This document shows positions 1-6,940 of a DNA stretch of 18,769 nt, piece after piece. The stretch covers positions 1 to 18,769 of the forward strand of contig CATXTS010000025.1 of NCBI GenBank assembly GCA_958402495.1. Reading direction: 5' to 3'. Within the stretch, counting starts at the first letter, position 1; every line of letters begins with the position of its first letter. The notes below the pieces were generated by a model, which made no database searches, was not told where the DNA came from, and saw only the letters and a program-made list of their open reading frames with translations. This DNA is from an uncultured Clostridiaceae bacterium (GTDB lineage: Bacteria > Bacillota > Clostridia > TANB77 > CAG-508). The position numbers were made by a program, and so were the translations under genes.

Positions 1-140
1 AATGATAGTACATATAATAGGACTGCTTGTTTGGTAAAACAGTTTTGAATAACCTCTTTTATGGTTCTTTTTTTATGAAATTCTACATCCTCATTTTGAT
101 TTTGCTCTTCGTCAAAATCTCTTGCTATATTTTGAAACAT
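1..140 (-). CDS. N-terminal fragment of an unidentified, probably membrane, protein
   Basis: An open frame starts with ATG at 140-138 and stays open to the left edge, giving about 46 residues beginning MFQNIARDFDEEQ. The first 30 residues are charged and acidic, with a basic HKKRT patch near residue 24. The last visible residues (AVLLYVLS) are hydrophobic and look like the start of a membrane segment. An AGAGGTGG ribosome-binding site lies about 8 bases upstream, which supports the start. A charged N-terminus followed by membrane helices would fit SpoIIE, but that is only a guess and no diagnostic motif is visible. Confidence 0.55.
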   Translation of the reverse strand, partial: MFQNIARDFDEEQNQNEDVEFHKKRTIKEVIQNCFTKQAVLLYVLS

Positions 141-428
141 CCTTACCACCTCTTACTTTTTTAATTCTTTTGTGTTTACTTATCTTCTTTTCATGCTTCT
201 TATTGTAGTACAAGTAAGTTTCATTATTTGTCGGTTTTGCACCTAGAATTAAAAAAGTTTTTTGCATTTTGTGATATATTTTTTATTTTATCTTGTTTTT
301 TATGCTTTGTTCTTACGAAATTGCTTTTATTTTATCGTAAAACTGCATAAAATACAAGTGTTTAAAGGAAAAAAGAAAGGGTTTCTATATACATCTTTTA
401 TGTTTTTAATTTTTGAAAATTTGCAAAG
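141..428. other. AT-rich intergenic region between the left-edge gene and the nrdG terminator
   Basis: No credible gene was found on either strand; the hydrophobic plus-strand frame at 262-474 looks like a product of T-rich sequence and runs through the terminator. The region should hold the promoter of the left-edge minus-strand gene, but I see no clear -35/-10 pair. One nested inverted repeat lies at 298-352 and is listed separately. Confidence 0.5.
298..352. repeat. Nested inverted repeat
   Basis: Outer arms TTTTATGC (298-305) and GCATAAAA (345-352) are perfectly complementary. Inside them TTACGA (313-318) pairs with TCGTAA (335-340). No U-run follows on either side, so it does not look like a terminator. 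It could be a double operator or a structured RNA, or a chance pairing in AT-rich DNA. Confidence 0.3.
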
Positions 429-460
429 AAAAATAGTGCTTTTGATTAAGCACTATTTTC
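429..460 (-). terminator. Intrinsic terminator of the nrdD-nrdG operon
   Basis: A perfect 12-bp stem is formed by 430-441 and 448-459 (AAAATAGTGCTT and its complement) with a 6-base loop. On the minus strand it is followed by a U-rich tail, seven bases after the nrdG stop codon. The plus side is also T-rich, so it may work in both directions. Confidence 0.85.
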
Positions 461-466
461 TTTATT

Positions 467-970
467 TTATATAGCTATTTCCACTACTTTATGTTCTTTT
501 AGACTATTTTTTACATCTAAAATTCTTTGGTTTTCTGACCCTCTAAATTTTAAAGTTGGGTTCTTTTTCTCTTGCATAAATCTACCATCTACTAACACAT
601 CAATTTGTTTTAGAGCTTCTTTGGTTACTTCATCATTTCTAGCTTCTAATTGTTCTAAGGTATAACCAGAATAGCACCACACGTTGAAATTTGGTCTTAC
701 TTTTTTTACTTCCTTGATAAAATCAACGACTTCTAATATGTTTTCTTTACATAGTGGCTCTCCACCACTAATCGTAATTCCTTTTAAAATAGAATTCTCA
801 CAAATTTTGTTAATAATTTTAGTTTTATCAAATTCTTCTCCATAACTATAGTCTTGTGCTTGTGCATTATGGCATCCTGGACAATGATGTGGACATCCGC
901 TTACAAATAATACGGCTCTCCATCCTAGTCCATTAGATATACTTTCATCATAAAATCCTGCCATTTTCAT
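467..970 (-). CDS. nrdG: Anaerobic ribonucleoside-triphosphate reductase activating protein
   Basis: This radical-SAM activase uses S-adenosylmethionine and a [4Fe-4S] cluster to install the glycyl radical on NrdD. The 167-residue length fits the family. The cluster-binding CxxxCxxC motif is at C26, C30 and C33 (SGCPHHCPGC), and the SAM-binding GGEPL motif is at 69-73. It lies 18 bases after the nrdD stop codon on the same strand, so the two are almost certainly co-transcribed. The ATG at 970 has an AAGGGGG site about 12 bases upstream, a long spacing. The next ATG, two codons in, would be further still, and an in-frame stop (that of nrdD) prevents extension, so the 970 start is kept. Confidence 0.95.
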   Translation of the reverse strand: MKMAGFYDESISNGLGWRAVLFVSGCPHHCPGCHNAQAQDYSYGEEFDKTKIINKICENSILKGITISGGEPLCKENILEVVDFIKEVKKVRPNFNVWCYSGYTLEQLEARNDEVTKEALKQIDVLVDGRFMQEKKNPTLKFRGSENQRILDVKNSLKEHKVVEIAI

Positions 971-988
971 ATCTATTTGTGTCCCCCT

Positions 989-3274
989 TTATTTATCGTC
1001 TCCGCCAATATGTGTCACTCTATCTCTTAATTCTGCTCTTTTTGCATTGTTCCAACGATCTGTTGTTCCTACTAAATAGCCTGTAATTCTTTGGATAGTG
1101 TCTATATTTTTACTTCCACAAATTGGGCATTCTTTTAATTCTGCATCTGCATTTTCGAATCCACAATCCATACATCTTGACCTTGTATGGTTAACACTTC
1201 CATATCCCATATTGTACTTGTCCATTAAGTCAACGACTGCTTCTATGGTATCTGGGTTATGGGTAGCATCTCCGTCTAATTCAATATAGAAGATATGTCC
1301 ACCTTCTGTTAGTGCATGATAAGGTGCTTCGATTTTTGCTTTATGTTCTGCTGTACATTTATACCATACTGGTACATGGTTACTATTGGTGTAATATTCT
1401 CTATCGGTTACTCCTAAAATCGTTCCAAATTCTTTTGTATCAATTTTGGTAAATCTTCCTGATAAACCTTCTGCTGGTGTAGCCAATACAGAATAGTTTA
1501 AGTCATATCTTTCTGAATAATTGTCACAACATTCATGAATTAAGCCTATAATTTCTAATCCTAGTTCTTGTGATGTGTCTGATTCTCCATGATGTTTTCC
1601 TGTAAGTACCGTTAAGCATTCTGCTAATCCAATGAATCCCATTCCTAGTGTTCCATGTTTAATCACTGGTGCAATACTATCGGTTGGTTTTAATTCTTCA
1701 CTACCTTCCCATAATCCACTCATTAACAATGGGAATTGTTTTGCAATAGCTGTAGATTGAAATTTATATCTGTCATATAGTTGTCTTGCTGTAATATCGC
1801 AATATTTTTCTAGTTTTTGCATAAAGATTTTCTTAACTGCTTTTTTATAGGCAGCTGTCATGTTTTCTTCACTACCTCTTCCTAATACAAAGCTAACGCC
1901 TGTTTGTTCTTGTGCTTCATAAGCAGATTCAATAGCAAGTCTAGGTAAGTTAATAGTTGTAAAGGAAATATTTCCTCTTCCGATAGAAGTATCTTCTCCA
2001 TGTCTATCTTTAAATACTCTAGTTCTACAACCCATCGTAGCACATTCATACATATATCTATTAGGGTCATCTTTGTTCCACTTTGGATGTTGATTAAAGG
2101 TTGCATCTAGGTTAATAAAGTTAGGGAAAAATCTTTTAGCAGTAACACGGCAAGCTAATTTATATAAATCGTAATTTGGATCTTCTGGTAAATAGTTTAC
2201 ACCTCTTTTTTTCTTCCAAATTTGAATTGGGAAAATTGGTGTTTCGTTATTTCCTACACCACGTTCTGTAGAAAGTAACATTTCTCTTATAATACATCTT
2301 CCTTCTGGAGAAGTATCTGTTCCATAGTTAATAGAACTAAATACTACTTGATTTCCTCCTCTTGAATGGATGGTGTTCATATTATGGATAAAAGCTTCCA
2401 TAGATTGATGCACTCTTCCAACTGTATTGTTAATAGCTGCTTGGATGTCTCTTTCGTCTCCCTCTAATCCTTTTAAGTCTTTTTTCATATAATCTTTTAC
2501 TTCATAATCATATAAATGTGATAAATCTTTCTCTAAGAAATCTTCTATTTTTTTAATTTCTTCTATAAATGTTGCTTTTACATAAGGTGCTAAATAATAA
2601 TCAAATGCTGGTATTGCTTGTCCTCCATGCATTTCATTTTGTACTGTTTCCATAGAAATACAACCTAAGATACTAGCAGTCTCTATTCTTTTAGCTGGTC
2701 TAGATGCTCCATGACCTGCTTTAAATCCATTTTTTAAAATTTTGTCTAATGGGTGTTGCAAACAAGTTAAAGATTTGGTTGGGTAATAGTCTTTATCATG
2801 AATATGAATATAACCTTTTTGAAAAGCTTGTCTTGCTTCATTAGAAAGTAAAAAGTCATCTACAAATGGTTTCGTTGTTTCTGAAGCAAATTTCATCATC
2901 ATACCTGCTGGTGTATCTGCATTCATATTAGCATTTTCTCTAGTAATATCATTCGATTTTGTTTCAATAATTTCTAAGAACATCTCTTTTGTTTTAGATT
3001 TTCTAGCAACATCTCTATTATAACGATACGTAATGTAACTTTGTGCTACTTCTTTTCTAGAAGAAGACATTAATTTTTTTTCTACTAAATCTTGAATTTC
3101 ATATACTGAAACTTGATTTTTGTCTTCTAATTGTTTTTTTACTCCATCTGCAATTTTACTTGCTAAATCTATATCGACACCCCCTGGTGTTTGTGACATG
3201 GCTAGTGTAACTGCTTTTACGATTCTTTCTGGATTAAATTCGGCTAATCTGCCGTCTCTTTTGATAACTTGCAT
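989..3274 (-). CDS. nrdD: Anaerobic ribonucleoside-triphosphate reductase (class III)
   Basis: It makes deoxyribonucleoside triphosphates from NTPs under anaerobic conditions, using a glycyl radical installed by NrdG. The 761 residues include an N-terminal ATP-cone (about residues 1-95, starting MQVIKRDGR), which in this family senses ATP/dATP. The reductase barrel carries the conserved segment around ILGCISMETVQNEMHGGQ. Four C-terminal cysteines in CxxC pairs (C701, C704, C716, C719) form the usual zinc site. The RITGYL motif places the radical glycine at about G732. Length and motifs are complete, with no sign of an intein or frameshift. The start has an AGGGGGT site 8 bases upstream. The upstream gap contains a promoter, a palindrome and a Fur-like box that may control it. 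Confidence 0.97.
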   Translation of the reverse strand: MQVIKRDGRLAEFNPERIVKAVTLAMSQTPGGVDIDLASKIADGVKKQLEDKNQVSVYEIQDLVEKKLMSSSRKEVAQSYITYRYNRDVARKSKTKEMFLEIIETKSNDITRENANMNADTPAGMMMKFASETTKPFVDDFLLSNEARQAFQKGYIHIHDKDYYPTKSLTCLQHPLDKILKNGFKAGHGASRPAKRIETASILGCISMETVQNEMHGGQAIPAFDYYLAPYVKATFIEEIKKIEDFLEKDLSHLYDYEVKDYMKKDLKGLEGDERDIQAAINNTVGRVHQSMEAFIHNMNTIHSRGGNQVVFSSINYGTDTSPEGRCIIREMLLSTERGVGNNETPIFPIQIWKKKRGVNYLPEDPNYDLYKLACRVTAKRFFPNFINLDATFNQHPKWNKDDPNRYMYECATMGCRTRVFKDRHGEDTSIGRGNISFTTINLPRLAIESAYEAQEQTGVSFVLGRGSEENMTAAYKKAVKKIFMQKLEKYCDITARQLYDRYKFQSTAIAKQFPLLMSGLWEGSEELKPTDSIAPVIKHGTLGMGFIGLAECLTVLTGKHHGESDTSQELGLEIIGLIHECCDNYSERYDLNYSVLATPAEGLSGRFTKIDTKEFGTILGVTDREYYTNSNHVPVWYKCTAEHKAKIEAPYHALTEGGHIFYIELDGDATHNPDTIEAVVDLMDKYNMGYGSVNHTRSRCMDCGFENADAELKECPICGSKNIDTIQRITGYLVGTTDRWNNAKRAELRDRVTHIGGDDK

Positions 3275-3303
3275 ATTTTTTACCCCCTATATAAAATATA
3301 TAT

Positions 3304-3331
3304 ATTATAACTCTGTTTCTCAGAGTGTAAT
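3304..3331 (-). promoter_or_regulatory. Candidate nrdD promoter with palindromic operator in its spacer
   Basis: On the minus strand ATTACA (3326-3331) and TATAAT (3304-3309) are about 16 bases apart, about 30 bases before the nrdD start. The spacer is almost entirely the perfect palindrome ACTCTG-N5-CAGAGT (3310-3326), so a bound protein would block polymerase. It does not resemble the published NrdR box (ACACWATATNNNGTGT type). The hexamers are read by eye; no transcription start is known. Confidence 0.4.
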
Positions 3332-3353
3332 ATTCTTTCTTTTTTATGCATTC

Positions 3354-3368
3354 TGATAATCATTCTCA
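3354..3368. promoter_or_regulatory. Fur-type box (TGATAATCATTCTCA)
   Basis: It matches the 7-1-7 Fur palindrome TGATAATnATTATCA at all but one informative position. It sits about 80-95 bases upstream of the nrdD start codon and upstream of the candidate -35. Fur-family repressors bind such sites when iron-loaded. It could control nrdD/nrdG, whose enzymes need Fe-S clusters. A single site in AT-rich DNA can also arise by chance. Confidence 0.4.
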
Positions 3369-3402
3369 TTTTTGTCTTTTTTCTTTTTCTACAAAATTCG
3401 TA

Positions 3403-3443
3403 TAAAAAAATATGTAATTTCTTCTTTCGAAGTGATTACATAT
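3403..3443 (-). terminator. Orphan intrinsic terminator upstream of nrdD
   Basis: Arms 3410-3424 and 3429-3443 pair at 13 of 15 positions around the tetraloop GAAA (minus strand). The minus strand then runs into a stretch of seven Ts (3403-3409). No annotated gene ends here: the nearest upstream minus-strand gene stops at 3771, more than 300 bases away. It therefore either ends an unannotated short transcript starting in 3445-3640, or acts as an attenuator in a long nrdD leader. A TTGACA-like site (3463-3468) and TATAAT (3442-3447), 15 bases apart, overlap its first arm. Confidence 0.65.
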
Positions 3444-3444
3444 T

Positions 3445-3600
3445 ATATGAATTTTATTGAATTGTCAAACCAATATCCGTTATGTCAATGCGTCTGTTTT
3501 TCATTGATATTCCAACGTTTATTTAGTTTTGTCTTTTTTGTCTGGTATGCTTTTTAGGCAATCTTTTTTGTATAAGTACTGCGCCCCTTATCTTCGTTTT
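3445..3600 (-). ncRNA. Possible small RNA or leader between the Pho-like repeats and an orphan terminator
   Basis: This is inferred only from context: Pho-box-like repeats lie just upstream on the minus strand and an intrinsic terminator just downstream, with no protein gene between. The plus-strand frame over it (3372-3557) is low-complexity. On the minus strand the only short frames are a 16-codon frame starting MKNRRIDITDIG near 3513, with a weak GGA ribosome site, and a basic frame without a start codon. I do not recognise a known RNA family. It may be a regulatory RNA, a peptide leader or decayed sequence. Confidence 0.25.
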
Positions 3601-3605
3601 TTATA

Positions 3606-3643
3606 TTACAATCATGTTACAGTTTTATTACAGTATTATGACA
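3606..3643. promoter_or_regulatory. Pho-box-like array: four repeats at 11-bp spacing
   Basis: On the plus strand TTACA begins at 3606, 3617 and 3628, and TGACA at 3639, exactly 11 bases apart. Read on the minus strand these are four heptamers (ATGTCAT, CTGTAAT, CTGTAAC, TTGTAAT) separated by 4-base AT-rich spacers. That is the layout of PhoB/PhoP binding sites in phosphate-starvation promoters. A perfect inverted repeat (3643-3650 with 3653-3660) lies directly beside it. The regulated transcript is unclear, because no gene starts close by on either strand. Confidence 0.5.
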
Positions 3644-3735
3644 TAAAAGAAGTCTTTTATAGATATCTATTTTTTACCATTTTTTAATTCCTGTATTAGT
3701 AAGCATTTCATGGCTCATTTTTCAAAATTGAGAGT

Positions 3736-3768
3736 AATTATCATTTTTAAGATAATTCCTTTTTTTTA
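3736..3768 (+). terminator. Hairpin followed by T-run on the plus strand
   Basis: AATTATC and GATAATT form a 7-bp stem over an 8-base loop, followed on the plus strand by CC and eight Ts. On the minus strand, just past the DUF362 stop at 3771, the same stem lacks a U-run, so it is a weaker terminator for that gene. It may end a short plus-strand transcript from the Pho-like region, or serve both strands. Confidence 0.4.
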
Positions 3769-3770
3769 TT

Positions 3771-4890
3771 TTATATCTTTTTTAATACATATTGCATACT
3801 ACCTATTCCTAACTTTTGTGCATGTTCTAGTCCCACTTTCCAGTTGGTTTCTGGATGATTCTGAATAAATAGGTCTTCCTCTTTTAATGTTTGTTTCTTT
3901 TCCATATCTCCTATATGGCTATTCGTAAATGGTGTTTGTGCATTCACTAAATCTGCACATGCCATATCTAAAGCCACTGGGTCGAAAGAAGCTAACATAC
4001 CGATATTAGGTACTATCGGGCTATCATTTTCACTATGGCAATCACAATTTGGTGACACATCAGTTATGATATTTATATGGAAACTTGGTCTATCTTTTAC
4101 TACTGCTAAAGTATATTCTGCAATTTTTTTATTTAAAACATCATTAGAATGGTTATCTCCTGATTTTATAGCATCAAAATTACATACCCCTATACATCTT
4201 CCACAACCTACACATTTTTCATGGTTAATTTGTACTTTTCCATTTTCGTCATAGGAAATGGCCCCATGTGCACATTGTTTTATACATTGCTTGCAACCTA
4301 TACATTTTTCTATAATAGGTACTGGCTTTCCGTGAACTATGCATCTCCATTTTTCCTGCACGAGAGCCACATCCCATTCCTAAGTTTTTCAACGCTCCTC
4401 CAAAGCCTGTAGCTTCATGGCCCTTAAAGTGATTTAATGAAATGATAATATCTGCATCCATAATGGCTCTTCCTATTTTCGCATTTTTTACATATTCTCC
4501 ATCTACTGGTACTTCTATATCATCTGTTCCTTTTAATCCATCTGCAATGATTACTTGACAACCTGTAGCATATGGTGTAAATCCATTTTCGTAAGCGGCA
4601 TCGATATGGTCAATTGCGTTTTTTCTTCTTCCCACATATAAAGTATTACAATCTGTTAAAAATGGCGTTCCTCCTAGTTCTTTTATGTAATCGGCTACTA
4701 CTTTTGCATAGTTTGGTCTTAAATAAGCTAAATTTCCTGGTTCTCCAAAATGAATTTTGATAGCTACAAATTTGTGGTCAAAATTGATTTGTTCTATGCC
4801 TGCTTGTTTCATTAATTTTTTTAACTTTTGTAATAAATTTAGTCCTGGTCTTGCTCTAAAGTCTGTAAAATAGACAATTGCTGGTTCCAT
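3771..4890 (-). pseudogene. DUF362 / 2x[4Fe-4S] ferredoxin-domain protein, broken by one frameshift
   Basis: The sequence is split over two overlapping frames (4249-4890 and 3771-4370). The first encodes a DUF362 domain with the typical HFKGHEATGFGGALKNLGMG stretch, up to MHSS at residue 186. The second continues in register from GKPVPII and contains two complete CxxCxxCxxxC clusters (C195-C205 and C225-C235 of the corrected protein), then a C-terminal part with SFDPVALDMA. Removing one base near 4331-4335 restores a single 372-residue protein, the usual size for this Fe-S family. The break is therefore a one-base insertion: a recent pseudogene or a sequencing error. No slippery heptamer sits at the break. 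The start has a strong AGGAGGAGG site. The cellular role of this family is not established; electron transfer is an inference from the ferredoxin motifs. Confidence 0.85.
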
Positions 4891-4923
4891 ATTTTCCTCC
4901 TCCTTGTTTCTTTCATTAGTTTT

Positions 4924-4952
4924 ATTATATGTCTATTTTTTCTATTTAGCAA
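4924..4952 (-). promoter_or_regulatory. Promoter of the DUF362 gene
   Basis: On the minus strand TTGCTA (4947-4952) is followed after exactly 17 bases by a perfect TATAAT (4924-4929). The expected start is about 25 bases before the AGGAGGAGG ribosome site of the DUF362 gene. It partly overlaps the T-tract of the preceding terminator. Confidence 0.6.
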
Positions 4953-4987
4953 GAAAAAAATACAGATAGAACTCTAAAATTCTATCT
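4952..4987 (-). terminator. Terminator of the ABC importer region
   Basis: A perfect 8-bp stem AGATAGAA/TTCTATCT (4964-4971 with 4980-4987) has an 8-base loop and is followed on the minus strand by a U-rich run. It begins 12 bases after the stop of the substrate-binding protein gene and separates it from the DUF362 gene. Confidence 0.8.
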
Positions 4988-4999
4988 ATATATTGATTT

Positions 5000-6007
5000 T
5001 TATTTTACCGCTTCTTGTGCATAGTTGTTATTAATAATTTTGTCAAATGGTGCTCTTTGTTTTAGTTCTCCTGCCTGTTCCATGACTGTTTGTAGCAATT
5101 CAAAGGACTCTTCTTTCATGGTAGGTTCTGTTTTCCATGCATCTATATCTTTATAACTTTGTAATACATTGGCTAATAACTCTACATCTGTATCTGGAAA
5201 GAATCCTTTGATTTCTTCTGCAATTTCCTGTGTTGTGTGGTCTTTTACCCATTGTTGTCCTTTATAAATAGCATTGGTAAATTTTTGGATAGTATCTCTA
5301 TGATTCTCTATATAACTTTTTTTGGCAAAATAAGCTGTATATGGAATCTCTCCAGATGCTTCTCCTACAGAAGCTACTATATAGCCCTTACCGGCATTTT
5401 GTGTCATAGTCGCGGTTGGCTCAAATAAAGTTACATAGTCTGCACTTCCCCCTGTAAAGGCTCCTGCCATTAAATCAAACTTAATACTATCATCTAATAC
5501 TAAATCTGTATCTGGATTAAGTCCATTTTGTCTTAAAACATATTCTAAAGTCATATAAGGGACTCCACCTTTTCTACCTGGAATGACGGTTTTTCCCTTT
5601 AGATCTTGCCAACTAAAGTTTTCTGTGGGTGTCCTACTGACTAAAAACGAACCATCTTTTTGTGTAAGCTGTGCAAAGACTTGTGTATAATCTTCTTTTC
5701 CCTCATTATACACATAGATGGACGCTTCTGGTCCTGCAAGACCAATATCGCTTTGACCTGCTAGGACAGCAGTCATTACTTTATCTGCTCCTTGCCCTGT
5801 TGTAATTTCTACTTCTAGTCCTTCTTCTTGCATAAATCCTTTTCCAATGGCCACATATTGTGGTGCATAAAAAACAGACCTCGTAACTTCGTTTAATTTT
5901 ATCTTTTGCATGCCTACTGCTGTTTGATTATTTCTGGTTAATACATATGTAGTTATACCAGCAATTATCAGAATCGCAATTAAAATGTAAATAACATATT
6001 TTCTCAC
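5000..6007 (-). CDS. ABC transporter substrate-binding protein, SsuA/TauA/NMT1 type
   Basis: It captures a small organic substrate outside the membrane for the permease and ATPase encoded just upstream. The mature part begins IKLNEVTRSVFYAPQY and has the NMT1-like features GKGFMQEEGLEVE, GADKVMTAVLAGQSDIG and GPEAS. A hydrophobic helix (IYILIAILIIAG) near the N-terminus has no lipobox cysteine, so the protein is either anchored by this helix or cleaved as a signal peptide. The open frame extends to an ATG at 6061, but that codon has only a poor AAAAAAG site. The GTG at 6007-6005 follows AAAGGGGG by 7 bases and gives a standard signal (MRKYVIYILIA), so I chose it (335 aa). The substrate cannot be told from sequence; sulfonates, taurine and thiamine pyrimidine precursor are all used by this family. 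Confidence 0.85.
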   Translation of the reverse strand: MRKYVIYILIAILIIAGITTYVLTRNNQTAVGMQKIKLNEVTRSVFYAPQYVAIGKGFMQEEGLEVEITTGQGADKVMTAVLAGQSDIGLAGPEASIYVYNEGKEDYTQVFAQLTQKDGSFLVSRTPTENFSWQDLKGKTVIPGRKGGVPYMTLEYVLRQNGLNPDTDLVLDDSIKFDLMAGAFTGGSADYVTLFEPTATMTQNAGKGYIVASVGEASGEIPYTAYFAKKSYIENHRDTIQKFTNAIYKGQQWVKDHTTQEIAEEIKGFFPDTDVELLANVLQSYKDIDAWKTEPTMKEESFELLQTVMEQAGELKQRAPFDKIINNNYAQEAVK

Positions 6008-6077
6008 AGCATTTCCCCCTTTTATCTTTTTAAAGCTATGCTTTACTTTTATTTTATTCATCTTTTTTAGTTTAGTT

Positions 6078-6120
6078 ACAAAAAAGAGAGACCATTTTAT
6101 TTTATATTGGCCTCTTTTGT
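6078..6120 (-). terminator. Intrinsic terminator between permease and binding-protein genes
   Basis: On the minus strand GAGGCCA pairs with TGGTCTC (one G-U pair) around a 13-base AT loop, followed by TC and six Ts. It lies 35 bases past the permease stop and upstream of the binding-protein start. It would reduce or stop read-through from the ATPase-permease pair into the binding-protein gene. Confidence 0.65.
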
Positions 6121-6154
6121 CTATTTCTTGTTTTTGATTTCTATAGTAAACAAA

Positions 6155-6940
6155 TTAAATACGTCCCCCAACGACCTTCTCAATAATGACAACGGTTTCG
6201 TACATAAGTGCTGCTACAATGGCTAGTATAATGACACTAGCCATGACTAAGTCTAATTGGAATACTTGCCCTCCATATACAATTAAGTATCCTAGTCCGG
6301 CTTTGGATACTAAGAATTCTCCTGATATAACACCGACTAAAGATAATCCTATATTGACTTTTAAGGAGTTAAAGAAGGTGGATACATTGGCTGGTATGAT
6401 GATTTTTGTTAAGATTTGTAGTCTGTTTGCGTGGAAAGTTTCTGCCATTTTTATGAGCTCTTTGTCTGTGTTTAAAAAGCCATTTAGAATTTCTAGGATA
6501 GTGACAATGAGGGAAATGGCTAGTGCCATGACAATAATAGCTGGCATGCCTGCTCCTACCCATATAATGATGACTGGTCCTAGGGCGATTTTAGGTAGGC
6601 TATTTAATACGACTAGAAATGGTTCGGCTACTCTAGATAAGAATTTTGACCACCATAATAAAATAGCGATAATTGTGCCAGAAATGGTACCTAATAAAAA
6701 GCCTATAATCGTTTCTAAACAAGTAATGCCAACATGTTCTAATAATCCATTTTGGGATAGATTCATAAAGGTTTTTAAAATTCTAGAGGGTTGACTCATG
6801 ATAAAACTATCAATGACTCCTAGATTGGCTAAGATTTCCCATAGGGCTAAGAAGATAACGATGATGGCTACTTGTGTTATAAAAATGGTTATCTTTTCTC
6901 TTTTTTGTTTTTTTAAGTATTTTTTTCTTTCTTCACTCAT
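6155..6940 (-). CDS. ABC transporter permease, SsuC/TauC type
   Basis: This is the membrane-spanning subunit of the importer, 261 residues with about six helices. A basic N-terminus (KKYLKKQKREK) precedes the first helix at about residues 17-38. The cytoplasmic coupling loop that contacts the ATPase is recognisable around residues 150-185 (LNGFLNTDKELIKMAETF ... KIIIPA). VGVISGEFLVSKAGLGYLI near the C-terminus is typical of the family. Its ATG overlaps the ATPase gene end by 8 bases (ATGAGTGA), so the two are translationally coupled. Confidence 0.92.
   Translation of the reverse strand: MSEERKKYLKKQKREKITIFITQVAIIVIFLALWEILANLGVIDSFIMSQPSRILKTFMNLSQNGLLEHVGITCLETIIGFLLGTISGTIIAILLWWSKFLSRVAEPFLVVLNSLPKIALGPVIIIWVGAGMPAIIVMALAISLIVTILEILNGFLNTDKELIKMAETFHANRLQILTKIIIPANVSTFFNSLKVNIGLSLVGVISGEFLVSKAGLGYLIVYGGQVFQLDLVMASVIILAIVAALMYETVVIIEKVVGGRI

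Noticed and set aside
262..474. 70-aa hydrophobic plus-strand frame
   Set aside because: T-rich low-complexity sequence with no ribosome site; it runs through the nrdG terminator and overlaps the nrdG stop codon.
3372..3557. 61-aa plus-strand frame in the nrdD upstream gap
   Set aside because: Phe/Ser-rich translation of T-rich DNA with no ribosome site; it crosses the orphan terminator.
3540..3600. Minus-strand sequence GATAAGGGGCGCAGTACTTA, resembling the start of a lysine riboswitch
   Set aside because: The later conserved helices of the L-box are absent and the nearby genes have no link to lysine.
4249..4370. Two separate overlapping genes in the DUF362 locus
   Set aside because: Homologous segments join in register after removing one base; the second frame's GTG start lacks a ribosome site.
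6186..6794. 202-aa plus-strand frame
   Set aside because: Antisense shadow of the well-supported permease gene.
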